From: Vibrio atlanticus
GTDB taxonomy: Bacteria; Pseudomonadota; Gammaproteobacteria; Enterobacterales; Vibrionaceae
Reading direction: 5' to 3'
DNA length: 64,000 bases
Assembly (NCBI RefSeq): GCF_024347315.1
Contig: NZ_AP025460.1
Location: 2,294,001-2,358,000, forward strand
The notes under the pieces were generated by a model that saw nothing but the letters and a program-made list of their open reading frames with translations, ran no database searches and was not told the DNA's origin. Shown here one piece after another: positions 1 to 10,373 of this stretch. The position numbers and the translations under genes are program-made. Position 1 is the first letter of the stretch; each line of letters starts with the position of its first letter.

Positions 1-102
1 TGTTGATAACTCTTGTGCGGCTAAAGCTTGAAGAATCGCTTTTGAAACCACAGTTTTTCCCACTTCGGTATCCGTACCTGCAATGAATAATGCATCAATC
101 AT
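1..102 (-). CDS. bioD: Dethiobiotin synthetase, N-terminal part (cut by window edge)
   Basis: Only the first 34 codons are inside the window. BioD closes the ureido ring of dethiobiotin from 7,8-diaminopelargonic acid, CO2 and ATP in the cytoplasm. The visible N-terminus begins [17 protein letters not shown], which carries the family P-loop GTDTEVGKT. The ATG (100-102 on the minus strand) overlaps the TGA of bioC (99-101) as ATGA, so the two are probably translationally coupled. It is the last visible gene of bioBFCD. The rest of the gene lies outside the window. Confidence 0.93.
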   Translation of the reverse strand, partial: MIDALFIAGTDTEVGKTVVSKAILQALAAQELST

Positions 103-902
103 AATTGAATAACCCCTAAACAAACTTGATATGTTGCTGGTAAGAAACCTTGATGGTTTTTAAACTCTCTATATTCCCGCTCAACAAGCTGCAACATTCG
201 GCGACTTGTTAAACCTTGTGAGCGACCACTTACGTGATTAGCGCCGATACCTTTAAGGTCGCGCATCAGTTCAAACGCAGTGTCGTACCAAACGGTGATG
301 GTGGGCAAGTCTAGTTGATGAGCAGTACAGCTAGATTGCGCTAACGCAATTTTTACCTGATTGATTGTAATAAAATGGTTAACGTGTTGATGTGTGTCAA
401 TTTTTGACCATGAGTTTTTCAGTTCAAACAGTGACCCATCAAGCAAAGTTGAGAAAATAACACGTCCCCCAAGCGAGGTGACACGCTTCATCTCCCTCAA
501 GGGCGACGATAAATCGTCACACCATTGCAACGCAAGGCTAGAGAAAACAATATCAAAAGCCCCATCTTCGAATGGCAATAGCTCGGCATCAGCTTGTCGA
601 TATAAAGAGATCATTGCGCCACAGCGCTGTTCGGCTTTTTGCAGCATTCCAATAGAAAGGTCTGCGCATACCACTTCAGCGCCTCGTTCCACCAATTGCT
701 GTGAGAAATAGCCAGTGCCACAACCTAAATCGAGCACCTTTAACCCAGAGAGGTCACTCGGTAACTTACCCAGCAGTCGGTGGCCGACATCGCGCTGGAA
801 TTCAGCGTGTTTGTCATAGGTTGTTGCTGCTTTGCCGAAGGCTTCGGCAATCGCACTCTTGTCTTGGCTTACGTAATTATCCACTACTGCTTCTTGTGAC
901 AT
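99..902 (-). CDS. bioC: Malonyl-[acyl-carrier protein] O-methyltransferase BioC
   Basis: BioC methylates the free carboxyl of malonyl-ACP with S-adenosylmethionine, disguising it so that fatty acid synthesis can build the pimeloyl chain of biotin. The 267-residue protein has a class I methyltransferase fold: motif I is VLDLGCGTG at about residues 56-64, followed by an acidic strand end (VVCADLS) and a motif near [13 protein letters not shown]. The length is normal for the family. The ATG follows the bioF stop directly (bioF ends at 903), with AGAGG a few bases upstream. It overlaps bioD by 4 bases. Position within bioBFCD supports the assignment. Confidence 0.93.
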   Translation of the reverse strand: MSQEAVVDNYVSQDKSAIAEAFGKAATTYDKHAEFQRDVGHRLLGKLPSDLSGLKVLDLGCGTGYFSQQLVERGAEVVCADLSIGMLQKAEQRCGAMISLYRQADAELLPFEDGAFDIVFSSLALQWCDDLSSPLREMKRVTSLGGRVIFSTLLDGSLFELKNSWSKIDTHQHVNHFITINQVKIALAQSSCTAHQLDLPTITVWYDTAFELMRDLKGIGANHVSGRSQGLTSRRMLQLVEREYREFKNHQGFLPATYQVCLGVIQL

Positions 903-2114
903 TTACTGAGCCTCTTTCTCTAATTCAAAGTTCGATTCTAAGCTTGGTTTGATATTTAATTCGTCGTGTCGCTCCATTGCTTGAAGCAGAGAACTGGTTA
1001 ACTGAAAAATCTGTTTCTGACTGTGGTTCGCCGTTAAGGTAATACGCAAACGAGCAGTCCCAATAGGCACCGTTGGTGGCCTTATTGCCGTTACCCAAAC
1101 TTGGTTGCGCTTTAACTCTTCAGCAATAGATAGTGCTGCTTGGGCTTCGCCGATTAAAAATGGCTTGATCGGCGTCTGAGTATCAATAAAACCTTTCACA
1201 CCATTCATCTGCTCTGCATAGAGAGCGCCTAGCTCCGTGAGTTTCTCACAACGCCACTCTTGCGTTTGAATCATCTGACATGCATGAGACAAAGCCACCG
1301 CTTGTGAAGGTGGCATTGCCGTCGAATACACATGATGACGCGCAAACTGAGTTAAGTAATCACCCACTTCTGACGAACAAAGAATCGCAGCACCAGAAAG
1401 GCCAAATGCTTTACCAAAGGTCACCACCAAGATATCAGGTGAGATTTGTGCGGCGTTGCAACTCCCTGCCCCGTTATCACCTAATACGCCAATACCGTGG
1501 GCATCATCAACCACCAACCAACTGTCGTATTGATTAGTCAGGCTAGATATCTGGCTGAGAGGCGCTTGATCACCATCCATGCTGAACACACCCTCAGTCA
1601 CAACCAAGGATTGTGGAGTTTGACTCAATAGCGACTCTAAATGTTGCGTGTCGTTATGCTTAAAGCGTTTCATGGTTGCAGGTGAAAGCATCCCCGCTTC
1701 CATCAAAGAGGCGTGGTTGAGCTTATCTTGCAGTAGAAAATCGTCTTTTTCGAGCAGAGAAAACAATAAGGCTTGGTTAGCGCTGAAACCAGAGTTAAAG
1801 AGAATGGCGCGTTCAAAGCCAAGCCATTCACACAGCTGAGCCTCTAAATTTCGATGAGCAGGACTAAAGCCCGTGACCAATGGCGAAGCCGCACTGCCGG
1901 CACCATATTGGGAAAGTCCGGTTTGCCATGCATCGACCAGTTCAGGATCGTTTGCCAAACCTAAATAGTCATTACTCGAAAAATTAATGAAGCTAGAACC
2001 TTCGCTAGTAAGCAAAGGGCCATTACTGTTTTCGAGTACCTTAAGTTGACGAGTTAACCCTTGCTCACGGCGATGGACAAGGGCACTTTTGATACGTGAT
2101 TTAAACAGTGGCAT
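903..2114 (-). CDS. bioF: 8-amino-7-oxononanoate synthase BioF
   Basis: BioF is a PLP enzyme that condenses pimeloyl-ACP with L-alanine, releasing CO2, to form 8-amino-7-oxononanoate (KAPA). The fold-type I alpha-oxoamine synthase signature is present: DDAHG near residue 203 and the Schiff-base lysine in TFGKAFG at about residue 235. I chose the ATG giving [10 protein letters not shown]; the open frame extends 12 codons further upstream, but those codons lie inside bioB and do not look like the family N-terminus. With this start the gene overlaps the end of bioB by 14 bases, suggesting coupling. The protein is 403 residues, slightly longer than E. coli BioF because of an acidic C-terminal tail. 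Confidence 0.92.
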   Translation of the reverse strand: MPLFKSRIKSALVHRREQGLTRQLKVLENSNGPLLTSEGSSFINFSSNDYLGLANDPELVDAWQTGLSQYGAGSAASPLVTGFSPAHRNLEAQLCEWLGFERAILFNSGFSANQALLFSLLEKDDFLLQDKLNHASLMEAGMLSPATMKRFKHNDTQHLESLLSQTPQSLVVTEGVFSMDGDQAPLSQISSLTNQYDSWLVVDDAHGIGVLGDNGAGSCNAAQISPDILVVTFGKAFGLSGAAILCSSEVGDYLTQFARHHVYSTAMPPSQAVALSHACQMIQTQEWRCEKLTELGALYAEQMNGVKGFIDTQTPIKPFLIGEAQAALSIAEELKRNQVWVTAIRPPTVPIGTARLRITLTANHSQKQIFQLTSSLLQAMERHDELNIKPSLESNFELEKEAQ

Positions 2115-3153
2115 CGTAGAACATGTCATCTTTCGTTGGACGAGCAGCAACGCGCTCCACCACTTGATCTAACAGTTCATTTTCTTGAATTTCGTCTGGC
2201 TTCTGAGCCACCTGTTGGCTGTTGATACCTAACTTCTTAAACAGCTGCATGTCCGTGTCTTCATCTGGGTTTGGCGTAGTCAGTAGCTTACAGCCGTAGA
2301 AGATAGAATTCGCACCCGCCATGAAACACATCGCCTGCATCTGTTCGTTCATGTTCTCACGGCCTGCTGATAAACGAACCGCAGACATAGGCATCATGAT
2401 GCGAGCAATCGCTATCAGTTTGACGAAGTCGAAAGACTCAACATCATCGACGTTTTCCATCGGTGTGCCTTTGACTTTTACGAGCATGTTGATTGGTACA
2501 CTTTCTGGGTGAACAGGAAGGTTCGCAAGCTCTACAAGCAGGCCTGCACGGTCATTAGTACTTTCGCCCATACCAATAATACCACCAGAACAGATCTTCA
2601 TACCGGCATCACGCACATGAGATAGCGTATCTAAACGGTCTTGGTAAGTACGAGTGGTGATAATACTGCCGTAGAACTCCGGAGACGTATCAAGGTTATG
2701 GTTGTAGTAATCCAAACCTGCGTCCGCTAGCTCACCTGCTTGGTCAGGCGTTAACATGCCTAGTGTCATACATGTTTCTAGGCCCATGCCTTTCACACCT
2801 TTGATCATGTCAGTTAGGTGAGGCATATCGCGTTCTTTCGGGTTTTTCCACGCCGCGCCCATACAGAAACGAGTCGAACCCGCGTTCTTGGCTTTTTGCG
2901 CCGCATCCAAAACACGCTCGACTTCCATTAAGCGTTCTTTGTCGACATCCGTCCGGTAGTGAGCACTTTGAGGGCAGTACTTACAATCTTCAGGACAAGC
3001 ACCTGTCTTAATCGATAACAGTGTACTCACCTGCACGTGGTTGTGCTCTTGGTACTGTCTATGAACCACTTGAGCTTCAAACATTAAATCCATAAACGGT
3101 TTTTCAAGCAGTGCTCTTACTTCAGCAACTGTCCAGTCATGACGAACTTCCAC
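2101..3153 (-). CDS. bioB: Biotin synthase BioB
   Basis: BioB is the radical SAM enzyme that inserts sulphur into dethiobiotin to make biotin. The 350-residue protein shows the radical SAM cluster motif C-x3-C-x2-C at Cys53, Cys57 and Cys60 ([13 protein letters not shown]), and the Asn/Arg-rich segments typical of BioB, such as YYNHNLDTS and RLSAGREN. It is the first gene of bioBFCD and faces bioA across a 159-base intergenic region that holds a BirA-type dyad. Length and motifs are typical. Confidence 0.96.
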   Translation of the reverse strand: MEVRHDWTVAEVRALLEKPFMDLMFEAQVVHRQYQEHNHVQVSTLLSIKTGACPEDCKYCPQSAHYRTDVDKERLMEVERVLDAAQKAKNAGSTRFCMGAAWKNPKERDMPHLTDMIKGVKGMGLETCMTLGMLTPDQAGELADAGLDYYNHNLDTSPEFYGSIITTRTYQDRLDTLSHVRDAGMKICSGGIIGMGESTNDRAGLLVELANLPVHPESVPINMLVKVKGTPMENVDDVESFDFVKLIAIARIMMPMSAVRLSAGRENMNEQMQAMCFMAGANSIFYGCKLLTTPNPDEDTDMQLFKKLGINSQQVAQKPDEIQENELLDQVVERVAARPTKDDMFYDATV

Positions 3154-3241
3154 GTGTCGATCCTTTTTTATTATTTGATGTTACATCTCTATCAATAGAG
3201 ATTGTATTTATGCTTGGATAGTCTACCGACAAGCTTTAGAC

Positions 3242-3273
3242 TGTCAACATATTGATAATATCAAAAGTTTACA
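3242..3273. promoter_or_regulatory. Candidate BirA operator between bioB and bioA
   Basis: Between the divergent bioB and bioA genes there is an extended dyad: TGTCAAC at 3242-3248 faces GTTTACA at 3267-3273, and between them lies the perfect palindrome TTGATA-A-TATCAA (3252-3264) on almost the same centre. The known gammaproteobacterial BirA site has half sites like TTGTAAACC and GGTTTACAA about 14-16 bases apart. The half sites here fit with one mismatch, but the spacing is about two bases longer. Binding of BirA with biotinyl-AMP would repress both directions. The assignment rests on context plus partial match. Confidence 0.6.
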
Positions 3274-3312
3274 TTTGGCTACTTTCTAGCCATATCAAGA
3301 ATGGAAGTTACT

Positions 3313-4596
3313 ATGGATCTCGCCTTTGATCGCCAGCATATCTGGCATCCTTATACATCAACGTTGACACCTCTGACCTGCTATCCAGTCACCAACGCAG
3401 ACGGCGTTTACCTAGAATTAGAGGGCGGAAAACGAATTATTGATGGTATGTCCTCTTGGTGGTCAACCATCCACGGCTACAATCATCCAGAGCTCAATGC
3501 TGCAGCTCACAGCCAAATCGATAAGGTTTCGCATGTTATGTTTGGAGGTATCACCCACCAACCTGCTATCGATTTATGTAAGAAACTTTTGAACCTAGCA
3601 CCAAATAATCTCGAGCACGTATTCTTGGCTGATTCAGGTTCAGTCGCCGTAGAGGTTAGTCTCAAGATGGCCCTTCAATACTGGCATGCTAAAGGGCAAC
3701 CTCGTTCAAAATTCCTCACACTGAGAGATGGCTATCACGGCGATACTTTTGCTGCAATGTCAGTGACCGATCCAGATAACTCGATGCACAGTCTCTACAA
3801 GGGATTTTTGCCTGAACACGTCTTTGCCGATTCACCAAAAACTGGCTTCTGGGATGAGTGGAACTCAAGTGACATCGATAGCTTTCGAGAAAAGCTAACG
3901 GTCCACCACAAAGAAGTGGCAGCTGTGATCTTAGAACCAATCGTTCAAGGCGCTGGCGGTATGCGCATTTACCACCCTGAATTCCTGAGACAAGTACGCT
4001 TGCTGTGTGATGAATTCAACGTATTGCTGATCTTGGATGAGATTGCGACTGGATTTGGTCGTACAGGGAAACTGTTTGCTTGCGAACATGCCGATGTTCA
4101 ACCGGATATTTTATGCGTAGGTAAGGCGCTAACTGGTGGCTATATGACGCTGTCAGCGACACTTGCGAGTAAAGAAGTCGCTGACACGGTATGTGGCGGT
4201 GAAGCCGGGTGCTTTATGCACGGGCCAACCTTCATGGGCAACCCTTTAGCTTGTGCAGTAGGTGCAGCAAGTTTGTCCATCATAGAGCAAGGTCATTGGC
4301 AAAATCAGACTCATCAGATTGAACAACTCTTTTCTGAGTTACTACCACCTCTACTCAAGCATGACCTTGTCAAAGATGTTCGCTGGTTGGGCGCGATTGG
4401 CGTCGTTGAAACCCACACACCTGTCGATATGGAAACCATCCAAGCTCACTTTGTTGAACAAGGCGTTTGGATACGTCCGTTCGGTAAGTTGATTTATATG
4501 ATGCCTCCTTTCATTAGCAAGGCTGAGCACATCGAACAACTTGTTTCATCTATTGATAAAGCCCTCCAACAATCTTCTTGCTTCAAACCAAGTTGA
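3313..4596 (+). CDS. bioA: Adenosylmethionine-8-amino-7-oxononanoate aminotransferase BioA
   Basis: BioA transfers the amino group of S-adenosylmethionine to KAPA to form 7,8-diaminononanoate. It is a class III PLP aminotransferase with the conserved start IWHPYTS, the motif LDEIATGFGRTGKLFA, and the PLP lysine in CVGKALTGGYM at about residue 271. I chose the ATG at 3313 (MDLAFDRQ) rather than the one at 3301: GGAAG at 3303-3307 sits five bases ahead of 3313, while no ribosome site precedes 3301. This gives 427 residues, normal for BioA. It is divergent from bioBFCD and is followed by its own terminator. Confidence 0.94.
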   Translation: MDLAFDRQHIWHPYTSTLTPLTCYPVTNADGVYLELEGGKRIIDGMSSWWSTIHGYNHPELNAAAHSQIDKVSHVMFGGITHQPAIDLCKKLLNLAPNNLEHVFLADSGSVAVEVSLKMALQYWHAKGQPRSKFLTLRDGYHGDTFAAMSVTDPDNSMHSLYKGFLPEHVFADSPKTGFWDEWNSSDIDSFREKLTVHHKEVAAVILEPIVQGAGGMRIYHPEFLRQVRLLCDEFNVLLILDEIATGFGRTGKLFACEHADVQPDILCVGKALTGGYMTLSATLASKEVADTVCGGEAGCFMHGPTFMGNPLACAVGAASLSIIEQGHWQNQTHQIEQLFSELLPPLLKHDLVKDVRWLGAIGVVETHTPVDMETIQAHFVEQGVWIRPFGKLIYMMPPFISKAEHIEQLVSSIDKALQQSSCFKPS

Positions 4597-5053
4597 TTTA
4601 ACAAACATCATTTTAAAAACCTATAAGCCGCCCATAAAATACTAATGGCGGCTTCTCCTTCACGTGAAAAACCAGCCAACAAACACACCCCAAGCCATTG
4701 TTTTATCTTTGATTTGAACTCGAAAAACCCCACAAATAAATTTAATCCTCTCCATAAAAACAATTAGCAAAAGAGTGTTACCTATCGGGTAAAAAGCCAT
4801 CATAAAATACGCGCCATTTTGGTACTGAATATAATGAATGACCTTCCTTATTCGAGTTCATCTCAGAATCAAATTAGCCAATATTTTTAACTCCTATTAG
4901 ATAAAAATATTCGCAAAAAAAGAATCCAATTCTAGCGAAGGCTTATATCAACTTCGTAGAAACCTAACGCTTCTTGTTTTGTCGGTCGTGCAAGACATCA
5001 AGACAATCCGCAATAGCTACGTAATTCACGTCAGTAAATAATTTAAAGTAAGC
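4597..5053. other. Intergenic region between bioA and response regulator gene
   Basis: This 457-base AT-rich stretch holds the bioA terminator (4625-4660) and must hold the promoter of the downstream regulator gene. A TATAAT lies at 4830-4835, but I see no convincing -35 element and it is over 200 bases from the gene. No conserved open frame or RNA gene is recognised. Confidence 0.5.
4625..4660 (+). terminator. Rho-independent terminator of bioA
   Basis: The stem AAGCCGCC (4625-4632) pairs with GGCGGCTT (4647-4654), with AT/AT pairs extending inward across a bulged C, followed by the pyrimidine-rich CTCCTT. The T tract is weak. Confidence 0.6.
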
Positions 5054-6721
5054 ATGAAATTAACCCAACTAAATGCACTTATCATTGATGACTCAACGAT
5101 AGTGTTATCAACTATTCGTAATATGCTGGTTCATATTGGTTTTTCAGAACGTTTGATTGTCATTGCGAAATCACCTCGTGTTGCAATGACCATCACGAAT
5201 GACACAACTTTTGATGTCATCATTTGTGATTACAACTTTGGTAACACGATCAACGGCAAACAGCTATTTGAAGAATTGAAGCAAGCCAACAGATTAAAAG
5301 ATGACGGAATATTTATTCTTGTTACAGGTGAAAATTCAGCTCTATCGATACGCCCTATCCTTGAACTACGACCTGACAACTATTTGTTAAAACCGTTTAA
5401 CCGCGAAACTCTAAAACAGCGCATCACCAGTTCCTTAAGGAAGAAGCTGATTTTACAAGACATTTATAAAGCTGAGAGAGAAAATAACTATGAAGCGGGC
5501 CTAGAGCATTGCGAAGGGCTTGCCGCGTTTCATCCCGAATACTTCGCAACAATCCAGCAATTTCGAGGGAGCTTTCTATCAAAACTAGAGCTCTACGAGG
5601 AAGCCAAGAATGTCTATCAGAAAGCGATAGATGAAGGCAGTTTTGATTGGGCTCAAGCAGGATTAGCAAACAGCCTTGCGAATTTGGGGCAGCTTAGCGA
5701 AGCACAGTCGATGATTGAAAGTTTGATCAATTCTGCGCCAACCTGCACTTTGTATCGAGACCAAGCAGCTCAAGTAAACCTGATCAGCAATAAGGTTCCG
5801 GCAGCCATTGCTCACTTCAAGTTAGCGAGTAAACTAACACCAGGTAACTCTGAGAGAGAGCTTGCAATCGCAAATCTATGCTTATCGGTTAATGATACTA
5901 AAACAGCGCTATTCCACTACCAAAACCATGTGCAAATCAATAAGGACACCTTTCGAGACAACCTATATATGAAGCTAAGTCATATACGATTCTTGCTCTA
6001 TTGCGCCTCAGATGGCATCGATAAGCAAGCGAATTTGGGTCACGTCAATTACTTAATTTCGAAGATCCCTACCGAGGCAAGATCAGGGCTTCAAACTGAC
6101 TTAGCACTTATCGCAGCTCACATCGAGATGGAAGCTAACCAATATCAAAAAGCAGTCACTATACTAACCGCATTGCACGATAAGAATGACTTTGATGCCT
6201 TCCCTGTGATTTATCACCATGCATGGTTATTGGATAGGATGAGCTGTGAAAACGAGTTTAAAATTGCGGAAAACCGTTGCAGCATGTTGATAGTGAAAAC
6301 AGCGAGCGAGACAGTGGTTTCAAGTCAGATAACGATGTGCACTGAGATGAAACATCGCAACACCGCAAAAATGAACTGGCTCAAAGAGAAGAATATCGGC
6401 ATCAAACTAGCAAAGTCAGACTACAAACAGGTGCTTGTGGCTTACTTAGATATTCATAAACGATGTCCGATGATCAAGAACGTATGTATGAATACGATAA
6501 AATTGCTCTCTGTTATTTGGCCTGATTCAATGGGTGCAAAACAAGTGCTAACCATCATCAAGCAATGTGACGAAGTGATCACACAGCTTTATACGATTGA
6601 TGAGCTGACAAAAAACAACTATCAAAACTATTACCGAAAGGCGCTTCTGGCATGTAAGCAAGCAGACTTGGCCTGGAAACAAGCAAACAATACTTCCGAG
6701 GCTGCCTTCTCATATATGTAG
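5054..6721 (+). CDS. Response regulator with receiver domain and TPR-like helical region
   Basis: This 555-residue cytoplasmic protein begins with a receiver domain (about residues 8-130): acidic pair Asp12-Asp13, phospho-acceptor Asp59 in CDYNF, Thr91 in LVTGE and Lys113 in LLKPF are all in place, so it should be phosphorylatable. The rest has no DNA-binding or enzyme domain. Residues about 150-290 contain helix pairs of TPR type (for example YRDQAAQ, AIAHFKLASKLTPGN), followed by a longer helical region. It probably signals through protein contacts. No histidine kinase gene is adjacent, so its partner is unknown. Related REC-TPR proteins occur in vibrios, but I know of no established function. 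It ends at a terminator shared with serS. Confidence 0.85.
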   Translation: MKLTQLNALIIDDSTIVLSTIRNMLVHIGFSERLIVIAKSPRVAMTITNDTTFDVIICDYNFGNTINGKQLFEELKQANRLKDDGIFILVTGENSALSIRPILELRPDNYLLKPFNRETLKQRITSSLRKKLILQDIYKAERENNYEAGLEHCEGLAAFHPEYFATIQQFRGSFLSKLELYEEAKNVYQKAIDEGSFDWAQAGLANSLANLGQLSEAQSMIESLINSAPTCTLYRDQAAQVNLISNKVPAAIAHFKLASKLTPGNSERELAIANLCLSVNDTKTALFHYQNHVQINKDTFRDNLYMKLSHIRFLLYCASDGIDKQANLGHVNYLISKIPTEARSGLQTDLALIAAHIEMEANQYQKAVTILTALHDKNDFDAFPVIYHHAWLLDRMSCENEFKIAENRCSMLIVKTASETVVSSQITMCTEMKHRNTAKMNWLKEKNIGIKLAKSDYKQVLVAYLDIHKRCPMIKNVCMNTIKLLSVIWPDSMGAKQVLTIIKQCDEVITQLYTIDELTKNNYQNYYRKALLACKQADLAWKQANNTSEAAFSYM

Positions 6722-6747
6722 CTTCTATTTAAACAACGTCCGCATAC

Positions 6748-6782
6748 AAAAAAGGCTTTGCCATTACAGCAAAGCCTTTTAA
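6748..6782. terminator. Bidirectional terminator between the response regulator gene and serS
   Basis: A perfect 12-base stem, AAAAGGCTTTGC (6750-6761) and GCAAAGCCTTTT (6769-6780), with a 7-base loop. A and T runs flank it on the two sides, so it can serve both convergent genes. Confidence 0.9.
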
Positions 6783-6831
6783 ATATTCTAACAAGTCAGA
6801 TTAATCTAAATTTGATTAACCAAAATTGGCA

Positions 6832-8154
<1,323 letters not shown>

Positions 8155-8281
8155 TTAGTTATTTGAATACTCAGTAGTTTGCTACTGAATCACTGCTAAA
8201 CCCCTAAAACTGGTGCTATTTCGACCAATTTGTAACGATTTAATTGAATTTTTATGACTAGGTAACGATATCCAAAAAAGA

Positions 8282-9631
8282 CTACTTTTCATAGCGTTTT
8301 TGTGGGCTTTTTGCGTCCAAATCCGCCAGATAATCTAGCTTCTCGCCAATTTTGGTCTCTAAGCCTCGTTTTGTTGGGAAATAGTATTGTGTTTCGCCCA
8401 TTTCAGGCGGCAAATACTTTTCTCCAGCGGCATAGGCACCTGGTTCATCATGAGCATAACGGTATTCTTGCCCGTAGCCCATGTCCTTCATCAAAGTTGT
8501 GGGTGCATTTCTTAAATGATGAGGCACTTCATATTCAGGAAGATTATGCGCATCCGTTAAGGCTTGCTTCCAAGCCGTGTAAACGGCGTTACTCTTTGGT
8601 GCACACGCTAAATAGACAACTGCCTGAGCAATCGCACGCTCCCCTTCTGCTGGGCCAATACGAGTGAAGCAATCCCAAGCCGACATCGCAACCTGCATTG
8701 CTCTTGGATCAGCATTACCAATATCTTCAGAAGCAATCGCCAGCAAGCGTCTTACTATATACAAAGGGTCACAACCCGCTGCAATCATTCGCGCCGACCA
8801 ATACAACGCAGCATCGGGATTAGAGCCACGAATCGACTTGTGAACGGCGGAGATTAGGTCGTACCAAATATCACCCTTGTTATCGAAACGAGCAACCTTC
8901 TCACCAGCCACCTCAGCTAACAACTGCAATGTTATCGCTTTCTCGCCTTTGTCGTTGTCTTCCGCCATGTCATACAGCAGCTCTAGATAGTTGAGCGACA
9001 TACGTGCATCACCGTTGACCAGCTCCGCAAGACGATCTAATACGTTATCAGCAAAATCAGCCGACACATCACCCAAGCCACGCTGTTTATCTTCAATGGC
9101 TTGGCGAATGACGAGGGAGATATCCTCAGTATTAAGCGAAGTCAGTTTGTAGACACGCGCACGTGATAACAAAGCGTTGTTTAACTCAAAAGAAGGGTTT
9201 TCTGTGGTCGCGCCGATAAACGTAACCGTGCCATCTTCGATATGAGGTAAGAACGCATCTTGCTGACTTTTGTTAAAGCGATGGACTTCGTCCACAAATA
9301 AAATCGTTCTACGCCCTGCTTGCTTGTTCTCACGCGCTTTTTCAATGGCGATACGAATGTCTTTTACACCCGAAGTCACTGCTGACACGCGCTCGACTTC
9401 TGCATTGGCGTAATTAGCTGCCACTTCTGCCAGCGTGGTTTTACCGGTGCCCGGAGGCCCCCATAAAATCATGGAGTGGATATGGCCCGCCTCCAACGCT
9501 CTGCGAAGGGGTTTACCTGGACCTAATATATGCTGCTGACCAATATACTGTTCAACAGTTTCAGGTCTCATACGAGCAGCAAGGGGACGAAAATCTTCGT
9601 CCCCTGCAAAATCTAAGCTGTAATTACTCAA
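8282..9631 (-). CDS. rarA: Replication-associated recombination ATPase RarA (MgsA)
   Basis: RarA is a clamp-loader-like AAA+ ATPase acting at stalled or gapped replication forks together with single-strand binding protein and RecA. Walker A is GPPGTGKTT, Walker B is LFVDEVHRF, and the sensor region [12 protein letters not shown] is clear; the C-terminal tetramerisation part follows. I chose the TTG at 9631 (read as MSNYSLDF), which matches the E. coli N-terminus MSNLSLDF and has AAGAGA a suitable distance upstream; another TTG two codons earlier (9637) is possible. The protein is 449 residues, normal length. It lies between lolA and serS as in E. coli. Confidence 0.94.
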   Translation of the reverse strand: MSNYSLDFAGDEDFRPLAARMRPETVEQYIGQQHILGPGKPLRRALEAGHIHSMILWGPPGTGKTTLAEVAANYANAEVERVSAVTSGVKDIRIAIEKARENKQAGRRTILFVDEVHRFNKSQQDAFLPHIEDGTVTFIGATTENPSFELNNALLSRARVYKLTSLNTEDISLVIRQAIEDKQRGLGDVSADFADNVLDRLAELVNGDARMSLNYLELLYDMAEDNDKGEKAITLQLLAEVAGEKVARFDNKGDIWYDLISAVHKSIRGSNPDAALYWSARMIAAGCDPLYIVRRLLAIASEDIGNADPRAMQVAMSAWDCFTRIGPAEGERAIAQAVVYLACAPKSNAVYTAWKQALTDAHNLPEYEVPHHLRNAPTTLMKDMGYGQEYRYAHDEPGAYAAGEKYLPPEMGETQYYFPTKRGLETKIGEKLDYLADLDAKSPQKRYEK

Positions 9632-9701
9632 TTGCAATCTCTTGATTCGTTGATGGCATCAATGCCTATCGACTTACTACCAAACGATCTGCCAGTTTGG
9701 A

Positions 9702-10298
9702 TCAGTTTCTTTGGTCGTCGACCTCGACACCTTCTGGCGCCACAAAAGTAAAACGGTCTGCAGCAGGTTTACCTAAGTCAACATTGTTAAAGGTAAACTC
9801 ACCTTTTTGGCCGTCTTGTTCAATCACATTAAAGCCCTGAACAATGCCTTTCTCGGTGATGTTAATCTGGAAATCGCCCTGATTAGAGTCCACAGCCGTT
9901 GGCGTTAGCGTAAATTGGTTACCCGTTTGCGCGACGTTGTAGTTGTCCCAATCGCTTTCTTGGTTACGAGTCAGCAATACAAATGGCGTTTGCGATGTGG
10001 CTTGTTCTTGCCAGTAAATGCTCACTTGTTCAATGAACGGACTGTAGTACCACAAGCTTTGACCATCAGAGACCAATAGGTTTTCATCAGGGAAAGTCGT
10101 TTCCCAACGGAACAAGCTAGGGCGTGCAATCTCTACTGTGCCCTCGCCTTCCATCACAACATCACCGTCAGGGCTGGTGACAACTTGTTTAAAGTCAGCG
10201 CTAAAACCTGCATTCAGCGACAAGCGGCTACTCAACTCTTCTTTCGGAGAAGCAAATACTGAGAAGCTCATAAATAAAAGTGCGAATACTTTTTTCAT
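9702..10298 (-). CDS. lolA: Periplasmic lipoprotein chaperone LolA
   Basis: LolA takes outer-membrane lipoproteins from the LolCDE release complex and carries them across the periplasm to LolB. The protein starts with a typical signal peptide ([16 protein letters not shown], cleavage before SPKEEL) and shows family features: [36 protein letters not shown] and WYYSPF. I use the ATG at 10298, with AGGA seven bases upstream; a TTG one codon earlier is less likely. At 198 residues it is of normal length. Its release complex lolCDE is also in this window (32390-35528). Confidence 0.94.
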   Translation of the reverse strand: MKKVFALLFMSFSVFASPKEELSSRLSLNAGFSADFKQVVTSPDGDVVMEGEGTVEIARPSLFRWETTFPDENLLVSDGQSLWYYSPFIEQVSIYWQEQATSQTPFVLLTRNQESDWDNYNVAQTGNQFTLTPTAVDSNQGDFQINITEKGIVQGFNVIEQDGQKGEFTFNNVDLGKPAADRFTFVAPEGVEVDDQRN

Positions 10299-10373
10299 CA
10301 ATAATCCTGTTAGAACATAAGTCGGTCATGTTTTGGTTTTGACCGACTGAATAGTTATGAGTTCCTATTGGAA

